Source: 66-474 sp035249175
Lineage (GTDB): Bacteria > Pseudomonadota > Gammaproteobacteria > Xanthomonadales > Rhodanobacteraceae
Length of the DNA: 16,828 nt
Direction: 5' to 3'
Assembly: GCA_035249175.1 (NCBI GenBank)
Contig: DATFGT010000023.1
Span: 1 to 16,828, forward strand
Shown here: positions 1-6,529 of the stretch, piece after piece
Position numbering within the stretch: position 1 is the stretch's first letter
How the letters are laid out: the number at the start of each line of letters is the position of its first letter
Notes under the pieces: model-generated
What the model was told of the DNA's origin: nothing
Seen by the model: the letters and a program-made list of their open reading frames with translations, nothing else
Databases searched by the model: none
Translations under genes and position numbers: made by a program

Positions 1-105
1 TCTATTCTGAGTAGAGTCCGAACCCTGAACTGCAATTCATCGCTGAATCACTAAGGTTCAAAGGTTTGGACGTCTTGCATCGATGAACTTTCATCCACCT
101 GCAAG

Positions 106-117
106 CCGCCCACACAA
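106..117 (-). promoter_or_regulatory. boxC-like element
   Basis: The minus strand reads TTGTGTGGGCGG, nearly identical to the E. coli rrn boxC (core TGTGTGGGC). It lies about 15 nt downstream of boxA, as expected for an rRNA leader. Confidence 0.75.
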
Positions 118-132
118 GTCACCTGTGCACAC

Positions 133-143
133 TGTCAAGGAAC
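133..143 (-). promoter_or_regulatory. boxA-like antitermination element
   Basis: The minus strand reads GTTCCTTGACA, close to the rrn boxA consensus (TGCTCTTTAACA in E. coli), which binds NusB/NusE when transcribed. It contains TTGACA, which could be mistaken for a -35, but no matching -10 follows at normal spacing and it lies inside the leader. Confidence 0.75.
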
Positions 144-151
144 TTTGCGGT

Positions 152-171
152 GCGAAACCTTTCGGCTTCGC
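152..171 (-). promoter_or_regulatory. boxB-type hairpin of rrn leader
   Basis: On the minus strand eight base pairs (one G-T) close a GAAA tetraloop: GCGAAGCC / GGTTTCGC. It lies 8 nt upstream of the boxA-like element, as boxB does in rRNA antitermination leaders. Confidence 0.75.
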
Positions 172-202
172 GTCGCGTGACATTTCGTCTCGCGAGCCGC
201 CC

Positions 203-230
203 ATTGTAGCGAATCTTCCGGGGCTGTCAA
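203..230 (-). promoter_or_regulatory. rRNA operon promoter (minus strand)
   Basis: On the minus strand a perfect -35 hexamer TTGACA (225-230) is followed after 16 nt by TACAAT (203-208), and the bases just downstream are GC-rich (GGGCGGC). Such a discriminator is typical of stringently controlled rRNA promoters. An A/T-richer stretch (231-252) lies directly upstream, where an UP element would be. Transcription would run off the left edge into the boxB/boxA/boxC leader. The motifs are directly visible; assignment to an rRNA operon follows from the leader downstream. Confidence 0.85.
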
Positions 231-380
231 CAATCTTGGAAGAAAACTCTCGAGCCCGGGAACGCCGCGAATCGACTTCCTCCTCGCGGGCCGCCAAGGA
301 TAGCGTGATCGGTTCCGGTTTGGAAGAGATCGCACGAAACCGCGCTACACTGCCGCTTTCCGCGATGCGAGAACTTTCGG

Positions 381-848
381 ATGCGCACCGTTTCGTGGCT
401 GCTTTCGCCCATCATGGTCGCAGCGCTGGCGTGCGCCGCGTGTGCCACCACGCCCGCCTCGGCTCGCAGTCCCCACGTGACGCTGGGCGGCCATAGTTTC
501 AGCGTGGAAGTCGCCGCTACGTCGACGGAACAGACGCACGGATTGATGGACCGCACGTCCATGCCCGCCGATCACGGGATGCTGTTCGTGTTTCCGCAGG
601 CACAGCCGCTCACGTTCTGGATGAAGGACACCTTGATTCCGCTGGACATGCTGTTCTTCGACGAAGCGCACCGACTGGTGACCGTCCGCGCGGATGTGCC
701 GCCCTGCAAGGCGGACCCTTGCCCGACCTATGCGAGCACCGCACCGGCGCGTTACGTGCTGGAACTCAATGCCGGCACGGCGGCGAAACTGGATTTACAC
801 AAGGGCGACGTGATCACTTTTTCCGACGTGCCTTCGGGTACCCAGTGA
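381..848 (+). CDS. DUF192 family exported protein
   Basis: This 155-residue protein has an N-terminal hydrophobic segment (about residues 5-20) ending near ASA (26-28), so it is probably exported by Sec. C18 and C21 do not sit in a canonical lipobox. The body carries the DUF192 signature: GLM (54-56), GMLFVF (66-71), then FWMKDT (79-84) and IPLDMLF, ending in a KGDVITF strand. The family is widespread, periplasmic or secreted in many bacteria, and has no assigned biochemical role. The ATG at 381 gives the arginine-containing n-region of a signal peptide; the ATG at 411 would destroy it. The gene is divergent from the rRNA promoter. A possible -10 (TACACT, 346-351) lacks a good -35. Its 3' end overlaps a small minus-strand ORF. 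Confidence 0.9.
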   Translation: MRTVSWLLSPIMVAALACAACATTPASARSPHVTLGGHSFSVEVAATSTEQTHGLMDRTSMPADHGMLFVFPQAQPLTFWMKDTLIPLDMLFFDEAHRLVTVRADVPPCKADPCPTYASTAPARYVLELNAGTAAKLDLHKGDVITFSDVPSGTQ

Positions 849-958
849 AAGACGCCGTCCCCGGCGCGCACGCAGGTGAAATTGGCGGGCAACGGCACCA
901 GCGGCCCCGGCAGATCGTCATCGAACCAGCGGTCGTCGAACGGAACGAATTCGCGCAC
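752..958 (-). CDS. hypothetical small protein, GTG start
   Basis: This 68-codon frame starts at GTG (956-958), preceded at 7-nt spacing by a perfect AAGGAG Shine-Dalgarno sequence. It begins MREFVPFDDRWF and continues with acidic, aromatic and proline-rich sequence that does not look like a GC-rich shadow. It lies 86 nt downstream of rubredoxin on the same strand and could be its operon partner. The last 97 nt overlap the 3' end of the convergent DUF192 gene, so the C-terminal third (including SSFAAVPALSS) may be constrained by that gene or be recent extension. I do not recognise the family and assign no function. It would be missed by a caller that prefers ATG or penalises overlap. Confidence 0.55.
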   Translation of the reverse strand: MREFVPFDDRWFDDDLPGPLVPLPANFTCVRAGDGVFHWVPEGTSEKVITSPLCKSSFAAVPALSSST

Positions 959-1044
959 CTCAGGTCTCCTTGCCCCTTGACGGATCCATCCAAGCACACG
1001 CGCGTGAACCTGGGGTGACCCAATTGGGGCCAGGAAATGGCGGT

Positions 1045-1245
1045 TCAGCCTTCGATCTCGATCATCTCGAAATCGTCCTTGGTGACACCGCAATCCGGAC
1101 AGGTCCAGGTATCGGGGATGTCTTCCCAGCGGGTGCCGGGGTCAATGCCCTCTTCCGGCAGCCCGGCTTCCTCATCGTAGATGAAGCCGCACACCACGCA
1201 CATGAATTTGCGGTAGGTCACGACGGTTTTGGCGGAAGCATTCAT
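1045..1245 (-). CDS. rubredoxin
   Basis: This 66-residue protein is a one-domain rubredoxin, a small electron carrier with one iron held by four cysteines. The two ligand pairs are C16/C19 (MCVVCG) and C49/C52 (CPDCG), with the family sequence GFIYDEEAGLPEEG between them and conserved WEDIPDTW before the second pair. The size is normal for type I rubredoxin with a roughly ten-residue N-terminal extension. The ATG at 1245 is the only sensible start, but no strong Shine-Dalgarno is visible. The gene is divergent from thiE across an 87-nt gap containing a short palindrome. Its redox partner is not in the window. Confidence 0.97.
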   Translation of the reverse strand: MNASAKTVVTYRKFMCVVCGFIYDEEAGLPEEGIDPGTRWEDIPDTWTCPDCGVTKDDFEMIEIEG

Positions 1246-1311
1246 GGCAGGTGACGCAAGAGATGACGCCGTCTATTGTCGCAAGTTGCGCGCCCGCATG
1301 AAAGCGAACCC

Positions 1312-1325
1312 TTGACGCAAGTCAA
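1312..1325. promoter_or_regulatory. short palindrome resembling an FNR/CRP-family site
   Basis: TTGAC-GCAA-GTCAA is a perfect dyad with a 4-nt spacer in the divergent rubredoxin/thiE gap. It has the geometry of an FNR/Anr box (TTGAT-N4-ATCAA) with the innermost base of each half changed. It lies 7 nt before the thiE ATG and about 67 nt upstream of the rubredoxin start. A 5+5 dyad can easily occur by chance, so this is only a candidate. Confidence 0.25.
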
Positions 1326-1332
1326 ATCCCCC

Positions 1333-1995
1333 ATGCCACCACATCCGCAGTTCCGGGATCGCAAGCCGTCGGCCAAGCTTCGGGCGGGGCTTTACGCCGT
1401 CACCGACGGGCCACGCGAGGATCTTCTCGGCGTCGCGCGCGCAGCGCTGGAAGGGGGCGCGACGATGCTGCAATACCGCGACAAGACGCACGATGCGGAT
1501 CGCCGGTTGCGCGAAGCGTGCGCGCTGGCGGCGTTGTGCCGCGAATTCGCCGTGCCGCTGGTCATCAACGACGATGTCGAACTTGCGCGGGCCAGCACCG
1601 CCGCGGGTGTGCACTTGGGCGAAGATGATGACGGAATTACCCAAGTACGCCGCGCGCTGGGCGCCGACGCGATCATCGGCGTTTCGTGTTACGACTCACT
1701 GCAGCGCGCGCAGGACGCCGCCGCGGCGGGGGCCGACTATCTCGCTTTCGGAGCTTTTTTTCCTTCCGCTACCAAGCCCGCTGCACGCCACGCGAAACCC
1801 GACCTGCTTCGCGACGCACGCGAATTGGGATTGCCGCTGGTGGCGATCGGCGGCATTACCGCCGAAAATGGCGGGTCGCTGATCGCGGCGGGCGCGGACT
1901 ATCTGGCCGTGGTTTCCGCGCTGTTCGGTATCGGCGACGTGCGCGCTGCGGCACAGCGGTTCGCGGCACTTTTCGCACCACGAGACCAGGCATGA
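1333..1995 (+). CDS. thiE: thiamine phosphate synthase (ThiE)
   Basis: ThiE joins hydroxymethylpyrimidine diphosphate and the thiazole phosphate to make thiamine phosphate, in the cytoplasm. The 220-residue TIM-barrel protein shows the family motifs in order: GLYAVTD (19-25), QYRDK (47-51, pyrophosphate contact), IND with D80 (78-80), GVHLG (92-96), AFFPSATKP (141-149) and AIGGI (171-175). The ATG at 1333 is chosen over an in-frame TTG at 1276 because it gives a normal length and nothing conserved precedes the barrel; its Shine-Dalgarno is poor. The stop overlaps the hemL start by four bases (ATGA), so the two are probably translationally coupled. I see no TPP riboswitch in the 87 nt upstream. 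Confidence 0.95.
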   Translation: MPPHPQFRDRKPSAKLRAGLYAVTDGPREDLLGVARAALEGGATMLQYRDKTHDADRRLREACALAALCREFAVPLVINDDVELARASTAAGVHLGEDDDGITQVRRALGADAIIGVSCYDSLQRAQDAAAAGADYLAFGAFFPSATKPAARHAKPDLLRDARELGLPLVAIGGITAENGGSLIAAGADYLAVVSALFGIGDVRAAAQRFAALFAPRDQA

Positions 1996-3278
1996 CCAGC
2001 AACCACGAACTCTTCCAGCGCGCGCAACGGGTGCTTCCCGGTGGCGTCGATTCGCCGGTGCGCGCCTTCAAGTCGGTGGGCGGTGAACCCTTCATCGCGG
2101 CACGCGCCGACGGTCCGTACCTCTGGGACGTCGAGGGCAAGCGTTACATCGACTACGTCGGCTCTTGGGGACCGATGATCGCGGGTCACAACCACCCGCA
2201 TGTGCGCGAAGCCGTGGAACGCGCGGTACGCGACGGACTGTCGTTCGGCACGCCTTGCGCGGCGGAGGCCGAGCTGGCCGAGGCCATCCAGGCCCTGATG
2301 CCATCAATGGAAATGATCCGCTTCGTGAACTCAGGGACCGAAGCCACGATGTCGGCGCTGCGCATTGCGCGCGGCGCGACGGGCCGCGAGCGTTTCGTGA
2401 AGTTCGAAGGTTGTTATCACGGCCACGGCGATTCATTCCTGGTGAAGGCCGGCTCCGGCGCGTTGACGCTCGGCGTACCGGATTCGCCGGGTGTACCGCA
2501 AGCCTTGGCCGATCTCACCATCACGCTGCCCTACAACGACATCGAAGCTGCACGCATGCTGTTCGATACGATGGGCACAACCGTTGCGTGCGTGATCGTC
2601 GAGCCCGTCGCCGGCAACATGAACTGCGTGCCGCCGCGACCGGGGTTCCTGCAAACCTTGCGCGAGCTGTGCACGCGCGACGGCGCACTGCTGATCTTCG
2701 ACGAGGTGATGACGGGTTTCCGGGTGGCCGCGGGCGGCGCGCAGTCGCTCTATGCGATTACCCCCGACCTCACCACGCTGGGCAAGATCATCGGCGGCGG
2801 CATGCCGGTCGGCGCCTACGGCGGCCGCCGCGACCTGATGGAACGGGTCTCGCCGGTCGGCCCGATCTACCAAGCCGGCACCTTGTCGGGCAATCCGGTC
2901 GCAATGGCTGCGGGCCTGGCTATGCTGGATCTGATTCGCGAACCCGGATTCCATGAGCGCCTGTCGTTGAAGACGCAAGCACTCACTGACGGCTTGCTGG
3001 CCGCCGCGCGCGAAGCCGGCGTGCCGTTCTCGGTCAATCGCGCAGGGGGAATGTTCGGATTGTTCTTCAGTGCCGAAAAGACCGGAACCTTCGCGCAAGC
3101 CATGGCATGCGATCGCCAAGCTTTCAATTGCTTTTTCCATGCAACACTGGAGCGCGGCGTGTTCTTCGCGCCCAGCACGTTCGAGGCGGGCTTCATGTCG
3201 ACGTCGCACGGCGATGACGTGATTGCGGAAACGCTCGATGCCGCCCGCGCGGCGTTCGGGGAAACGGCCCGCGCTTGA
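1992..3278 (+). CDS. hemL: glutamate-1-semialdehyde 2,1-aminomutase (HemL)
   Basis: HemL is a PLP enzyme that converts glutamate-1-semialdehyde to 5-aminolevulinate, the last step of the C5 route into heme. The 428-residue protein begins with the family's RAQRVLPGGVDSPVRAF and contains NSGTEATMSALRIARG, YHGHGDSFLVKAG, the PLP-ring aspartate in IFDEVMTGFR, and the Schiff-base lysine K265 in LGKIIGGGMPVGAYGG, at the same position as in E. coli HemL. The ATG overlaps the thiE stop (ATGA); the longer in-frame extension upstream is an out-of-frame shadow of thiE. Coupling of thiE and hemL is a common Xanthomonadales arrangement. The gene is followed by an inverted repeat that may end transcription. 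Confidence 0.98.
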   Translation: MTSNHELFQRAQRVLPGGVDSPVRAFKSVGGEPFIAARADGPYLWDVEGKRYIDYVGSWGPMIAGHNHPHVREAVERAVRDGLSFGTPCAAEAELAEAIQALMPSMEMIRFVNSGTEATMSALRIARGATGRERFVKFEGCYHGHGDSFLVKAGSGALTLGVPDSPGVPQALADLTITLPYNDIEAARMLFDTMGTTVACVIVEPVAGNMNCVPPRPGFLQTLRELCTRDGALLIFDEVMTGFRVAAGGAQSLYAITPDLTTLGKIIGGGMPVGAYGGRRDLMERVSPVGPIYQAGTLSGNPVAMAAGLAMLDLIREPGFHERLSLKTQALTDGLLAAAREAGVPFSVNRAGGMFGLFFSAEKTGTFAQAMACDRQAFNCFFHATLERGVFFAPSTFEAGFMSTSHGDDVIAETLDAARAAFGETARA

Positions 3279-3287
3279 AGAAGGGGG

Positions 3288-3345
3288 CAGGTTCACTTTC
3301 ACACGATCACAGCAGAGGGCGTGGGTCGCTGGAAAAGTGAACCTG
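3288..3345. repeat. REP-like inverted repeat between convergent genes
   Basis: Two perfect 12-bp arms, CAGGTTCACTTT (3288-3299) and AAAGTGAACCTG (3334-3345), are separated by 34 nt. Outside them the flanks are similar but imperfect (GGGGG / GAGG-T). Each half resembles the GGGGTCAGGTTCACTTT type of repetitive extragenic palindrome, and two inverted halves make a REPIN-like unit. It fills the gap between hemL and glyoxalase I and could also stop transcription from both sides. No REP-associated transposase is in the window. Confidence 0.65.
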
Positions 3346-3353
3346 ACCTCGCT

Positions 3354-3776
3354 TTACCATGCGCCAATGTTCGGCATCGAGGCCCAAGGCTCCGAGGCCG
3401 GCAACGCATCGCCCTTCTGCAACAGCTCGATCGAAATCAGGTCGGGCGATCGCACGAACGCCATATGCCCGTCGCGCGGTGGCCGGTTGATCGCGACGCC
3501 CATTTTTTGCAAACGCGCGCAGGTCGCATAGATGTCTTCGACGCGGAATGCGAAATGTCCGAAGTTGCGCGCCGAACCGTAATCCTCGTCCGGGCCCCAG
3601 TTGTAGGTCAGCTCGATTTCCGCGTCGGGGCTGTCCGGCGCGGACAGGAACACCAGCGTGTACTTGCCCTGGGGCACGTCCTTGCGGCGTGCTTCGCGCA
3701 AGCCCAGCCCCTCGCAGTAGAAACGCAACGATGCATCCAGATCACGCACGCGTACCATGCTGTGCAGGTACTTCAT
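3354..3776 (-). CDS. gloA: glyoxalase I (lactoylglutathione lyase)
   Basis: This enzyme isomerises the methylglyoxal-glutathione hemithioacetal to S-lactoylglutathione in the cytoplasm. The 140-residue VOC-fold protein aligns well with E. coli GloA: MKYLHSMVRVRDLDASLRFY at the N-terminus, then IELTYNWG, then NFGHFAFRV. The four metal ligands are all present as H5, E55, H74 and E117. About 20 residues extend beyond the usual C-terminus (PASEPWASMPNIGAW). The start has AGGG about 9 nt upstream. Other VOC enzymes share the fold, but complete conservation of the ligands and the ELTYNWG segment favours a true glyoxalase I. It is convergent with hemL and divergent from the next gene. Confidence 0.88.
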   Translation of the reverse strand: MKYLHSMVRVRDLDASLRFYCEGLGLREARRKDVPQGKYTLVFLSAPDSPDAEIELTYNWGPDEDYGSARNFGHFAFRVEDIYATCARLQKMGVAINRPPRDGHMAFVRSPDLISIELLQKGDALPASEPWASMPNIGAW

Positions 3777-3860
3777 CTCGCGCCCTCAAGTCGTCGCGTT
3801 GCGGCGATTCGGCTATCGTGGAGGGATTGACCCGATGCATGCAAGTTCAGAGGCAGCGAC

Positions 3861-4982
3861 ATGACCCACAAGTTCGACACGCTCGCGGTGCACGCAGGCG
3901 CAGACCCCGATGGCGAAACCGGCGCGGTGGCGCCGCCAATCCATCTTTCGACCACGTTCGTACACCGCACCGATGATGAACCTGCCGCCTTCAGCTATCA
4001 GCGGAACGACCATCCGACGCAGCATCGGCTCGAAACCGCGCTCGCGGCGCTGGAAGGCGGCGAACGTGCATTGACATTCGCTTCCGGCATGGCCGCCGTC
4101 GCGGCAGTGCTGGACACGTTGCAACGCGGAGAGAAAGTAGTGGTGCCGGAGGACTGTTACGTCGGTACGCGTGGCTACGTGACCGAGGTGCTGCCGGGGC
4201 ACGGCATTGAAGTGGTCACGATCGACACCACCGATCTGGGCGCGGCGCGCGCAGCCTGCAGGGGCGGCGTCGCCTTGTTGTGGGCGGAATCTCCCTCCAA
4301 TCCACGCCTGCGCGTAAGCGACCTCGCCGAGCTGGCGAAGATCGCGCATGACGGCGGCGCGCGATTGGTGTGTGACAACACCTTCGCGACACCGGTGCTG
4401 CAACGTCCATTGGAGCTCGGCGCGGACGCGGTGATGCACTCAACCACCAAGTACTTCGGCGGCCACAGCGACGTGCTGGGCGGCGCGCTGGTATTCGCAC
4501 GCAACGACGAGTTCGCCCAGTACATTGCGGCGCGCCGCCTGCTCACCGGCGCGATCCTGTCGCCTTTCAGCGCGTGGCTGACGCTGCGCGGCTGCCGTTC
4601 GTTGCCGGCACGCATGGCGATGCACTGCGCGAACGCGCGCAAGGTGGCGTCTTTCCTTGCCGCGCATCCCGCAGTCGAGCGCGTGAACTGGCCCGGCCTT
4701 CCGGATCATCCCGGACATGCAATCGCCCAGCGGCAGATGCGCGACTTCGGCGCAATGCTGAGCGTGGAATTGCGAGGGGGCTACGACGCGGCCCTGCGTC
4801 TTGCGCGCGGCAGCCGGGTCTTCACCAACGCGACCTCACTGGGCGGCTGCGAATCGCTGATCGAGCATCGCGCGTCTTCCGAAGGTACGCACACCCACGC
4901 ACCGCCGGGCCTGGTGCGGCTGTCGGTGGGACTCGAAAATCCGGACGACCTGATCGAGGACTTGCGTCAGGCCCTGAATTGA
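3861..4982 (+). CDS. trans-sulfuration PLP enzyme (cystathionine gamma-synthase/lyase type)
   Basis: This 373-residue member of the Cys/Met metabolism PLP family would handle cystathionine, homocysteine or cysteine in the cytoplasm. Visible landmarks are Y46 and R48 (FSYQR, PLP phosphate contact from the neighbouring subunit), FASGMAAV (73-80), the stacking tyrosine Y100, ESPSNPRLR (143-151), D172 in CDNTFATPVL and the Schiff-base lysine K197 in HSTTKYFGGHSD. The C-terminal SLGGCESLIEHRAS and LSVGLENPDDLIEDL are typical. An AGAGG sequence lies 7 nt before the ATG. The sequence alone does not separate cystathionine gamma-synthase, gamma-lyase and beta-lyase. YQRNDHPTQ replaces the more usual YSRxxNPT, so I leave the symbol blank. 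No methionine or cysteine gene is adjacent. Confidence 0.9.
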   Translation: MTHKFDTLAVHAGADPDGETGAVAPPIHLSTTFVHRTDDEPAAFSYQRNDHPTQHRLETALAALEGGERALTFASGMAAVAAVLDTLQRGEKVVVPEDCYVGTRGYVTEVLPGHGIEVVTIDTTDLGAARAACRGGVALLWAESPSNPRLRVSDLAELAKIAHDGGARLVCDNTFATPVLQRPLELGADAVMHSTTKYFGGHSDVLGGALVFARNDEFAQYIAARRLLTGAILSPFSAWLTLRGCRSLPARMAMHCANARKVASFLAAHPAVERVNWPGLPDHPGHAIAQRQMRDFGAMLSVELRGGYDAALRLARGSRVFTNATSLGGCESLIEHRASSEGTHTHAPPGLVRLSVGLENPDDLIEDLRQALN

Positions 4983-5004
4983 ATGCGATCGTCCGCGATC
5001 GCAT
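4983..5004 (+). terminator. hairpin after the trans-sulfuration gene
   Basis: A perfect 9-bp stem, ATGCGATCG / CGATCGCAT, with a TCCG loop starts one base after the stop codon. No T-tract follows (CTTCG), so it may be a transcript-end stabiliser or a weak terminator rather than a classic intrinsic terminator. The remaining 5005-5143 up to the next gene shows no convincing feature. Confidence 0.45.
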
Positions 5005-5143
5005 CTTCGTCGGAACCGTCGGCCACAATTGCTCCAGCAAGCAGCCATCCATGGCGGCGAGCACCGGCCCGCCATCCTCGGCCGGTCGCATGGCCGGACA
5101 CGCGGTGCCGCTGGCATCGCATGATCGCCCGTCCTCGCCCGCC

Positions 5144-5812
5144 CTAACTTTTCACAACAGCCGCTCCGGTAGGCGCGCCGAGCCGAAAGCGGCACGCCGG
5201 GGCACCATGCAACATGCACTGGGTGCGTTGCACGGGCCGTCCGGTCGCGGCACTCATGAAGGCAAGGTCGAATCGGCACACGTCGGGGTGTGTTTTGGCC
5301 AGTGAATGAAACACGCAGTTCCAGGCTTCGACCTCGGTATGGCCATCGGCCCCGGTGACCTGCGCTTCGTAACCCAGGCTGTCGAGTTGCTCGGCCAACA
5401 GCCGCGTGGCCTCCGTGTTGTCGGCCGCCGTCGCGATGCGTTCGGCAGCGCCCTGCCCCAGCTTCGCGCCCATCTGGGCGAGCATGGCCTGTACCGCCTG
5501 CACGCCTATGTGCGCGTACAGATATTCGATCATGCTGTCCGCGATCAGCGCGTAATTGCGCGGAAACAGCTCGCGGCCGGCTGGCATCAAGACGAAGCAC
5601 GCGCGCGGACGCCCGCCGCTCGGGATGGATTCGCCGCGTACGATGAAGCCTTGCGCCATCAACGCGGTCAGGTGCTGCCTGACCGCGTTGTGGGTGATGC
5701 CGATGGCTCGGCACAGTTCTTCCACGCTCGCGCCCTCCGGCGACAGCAGCAACTTGCGCAGCAGCTTTTGCTGCGTGTCACCAAGTTGACGCAGGGCACT
5801 GGCGCGTTTCAC
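5144..5812 (-). CDS. SufR-like winged-helix regulator with C-terminal cysteine cluster
   Basis: This cytoplasmic regulator of 222 residues has an N-terminal winged helix (about 12-75; recognition region VEELCRAIGITHNAVRQHL, then a GGRPR wing). Its C-terminal domain carries cysteines C166, C179, C199 and C207 (C-x12-C-x19-C-x7-C), with CRFDLAFMSAATGRPVQR between the middle two. This layout is that of SufR-like, COG2345-type regulators, some of which bind an Fe-S cluster. Cluster binding here is inferred. I chose GTG at 5812, 4 nt after the upstream gene's stop, because the family's conserved region starts right after it; a TTG at 5860 would overlap that gene by 44 nt. It is probably co-transcribed with the secreted protein upstream and may regulate it. 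No suf or isc gene is nearby. Confidence 0.85.
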   Translation of the reverse strand: MKRASALRQLGDTQQKLLRKLLLSPEGASVEELCRAIGITHNAVRQHLTALMAQGFIVRGESIPSGGRPRACFVLMPAGRELFPRNYALIADSMIEYLYAHIGVQAVQAMLAQMGAKLGQGAAERIATAADNTEATRLLAEQLDSLGYEAQVTGADGHTEVEAWNCVFHSLAKTHPDVCRFDLAFMSAATGRPVQRTQCMLHGAPACRFRLGAPTGAAVVKS

Positions 5813-5816
5813 CGGA

Positions 5817-6473
5817 TCAATGTGCCTTGTTCGGGAACTGTTTGGCGATACCGCTGGCAAGCACGTCGGAGATCATGTCCATGTGATGCTGCATTTCGGT
5901 CCAGGACTTCGCTTGTTCGGCCGCGGACGCATTCGACATCATTTCGTCGAGCTGGGTCTTGTGATCATTCACGTGCATCATCAGCGCGCCTTGCAGCGTG
6001 CCTTCGGACCAGTTCGGATTGGCGCCGGCCAGGAACTTGGCGAGGGCGGTCGCGTTGCCGGCAAGATCATTCATGGCTTTCTGTTCACCGGCCGTAGCGC
6101 CGGCCTTGGTGGTATCGGTCAACGCCTTGACGCCACCCCAGTGACCGGCCAGCAGCTTCAGCAACCCATCGCCCGCGGCCTTGCCGTAGAAACCGGCGAC
6201 GGCATTGGCGATCTGCTTGGCGTTGGCGACCACCGCGTCGGCCGCCTTCGTCTCATCGGCCTTGTTGCCGGCGTGCACGGCCAGCGCGTAATCACGGGTT
6301 GCGACGATGTGGCCATGCCAAAGTGAACGCATCGCTTGATGCAACTGCGGGGCTGCCGGTGCTTCGGCGGCGGCCGCAGCGGCAGGCTGGGCAGTTCCGG
6401 CAAGCGCGGCGGGCGCGGTGGCGGCCAGCGCAAGGCCGAGCGCGAGCGCGCAGGCAATCGAAAGCTGTTTCAT
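5817..6473 (-). CDS. secreted histidine-rich helical protein, function unknown
   Basis: The 218-residue protein has a clear Sec signal peptide (MKQLSIACALALGLALAATA, cut near ALA at 23-25), then an Ala/Pro-rich linker to about residue 42, and an almost wholly helical domain. That domain resembles an uncharacterised family with an LWxxHIxxTRxY opening, an IANAVAGFYGKAAGDGLLKLL middle and an ANPNW segment (151-155). Histidines H53, H55, H67, H111, H167, H171, H196 and H197 recur along the helices and could bind metal or heme, as in four-helix bundles; this is inference. An AGGAG lies 6 nt before the ATG. It is first in a two-gene unit with a SufR-like regulator, and an inverted repeat lies upstream. 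I assign no activity. Confidence 0.85.
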   Translation of the reverse strand: MKQLSIACALALGLALAATAPAALAGTAQPAAAAAAEAPAAPQLHQAMRSLWHGHIVATRDYALAVHAGNKADETKAADAVVANAKQIANAVAGFYGKAAGDGLLKLLAGHWGGVKALTDTTKAGATAGEQKAMNDLAGNATALAKFLAGANPNWSEGTLQGALMMHVNDHKTQLDEMMSNASAAEQAKSWTEMQHHMDMISDVLASGIAKQFPNKAH

Positions 6474-6529
6474 ATGGATCTCCTGATGTTGGTCGTCCGG
6501 TATGGCGACTACGCCATCATCCCCTATTC

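Larger units (their letters stand above)
1..196 (-). other. rRNA operon leader, upstream of a 16S gene outside the window
   Basis: The transcript starting near 196 on the minus strand contains, in order, a GAAA-loop hairpin (boxB), a boxA-like element and a boxC-like element, the arrangement of the E. coli rrn antitermination leader. No mature 16S sequence is visible down to position 1, so the remaining 105 nt would be the rest of the leader and the 16S 5' end should lie just beyond the edge. No open frame in this direction looks like a protein. The rRNA gene itself is inferred, not seen. Confidence 0.75.

Noticed and set aside
381..443. Lipoprotein signal in the DUF192 protein
   Set aside because: Neither C18 nor C21 has a Leu/Val/Ile at -3, so the lipobox rule is not met; a signal peptidase I site is more likely.
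83..496. Plus-strand frame of 137 codons at the left edge
   Set aside because: It overlaps the rRNA leader and promoter and then the DUF192 gene in another frame, and has no recognisable protein features.
1019..1028. Palindrome CCCAATTGGG downstream of rubredoxin
   Set aside because: Ten bases without a loop or T-tract; too short to call a terminator or operator.
1246..1332. TPP riboswitch upstream of thiE
   Set aside because: The 87-nt gap contains no THI-box core (such as CTGAGA) and is too short for a full riboswitch plus expression platform.
4822..5091. Minus-strand 89-codon frame downstream of the regulator
   Set aside because: The first 40 residues look protein-like, but there is no ribosome site and it runs antisense through the conserved C-terminus of the trans-sulfuration enzyme.
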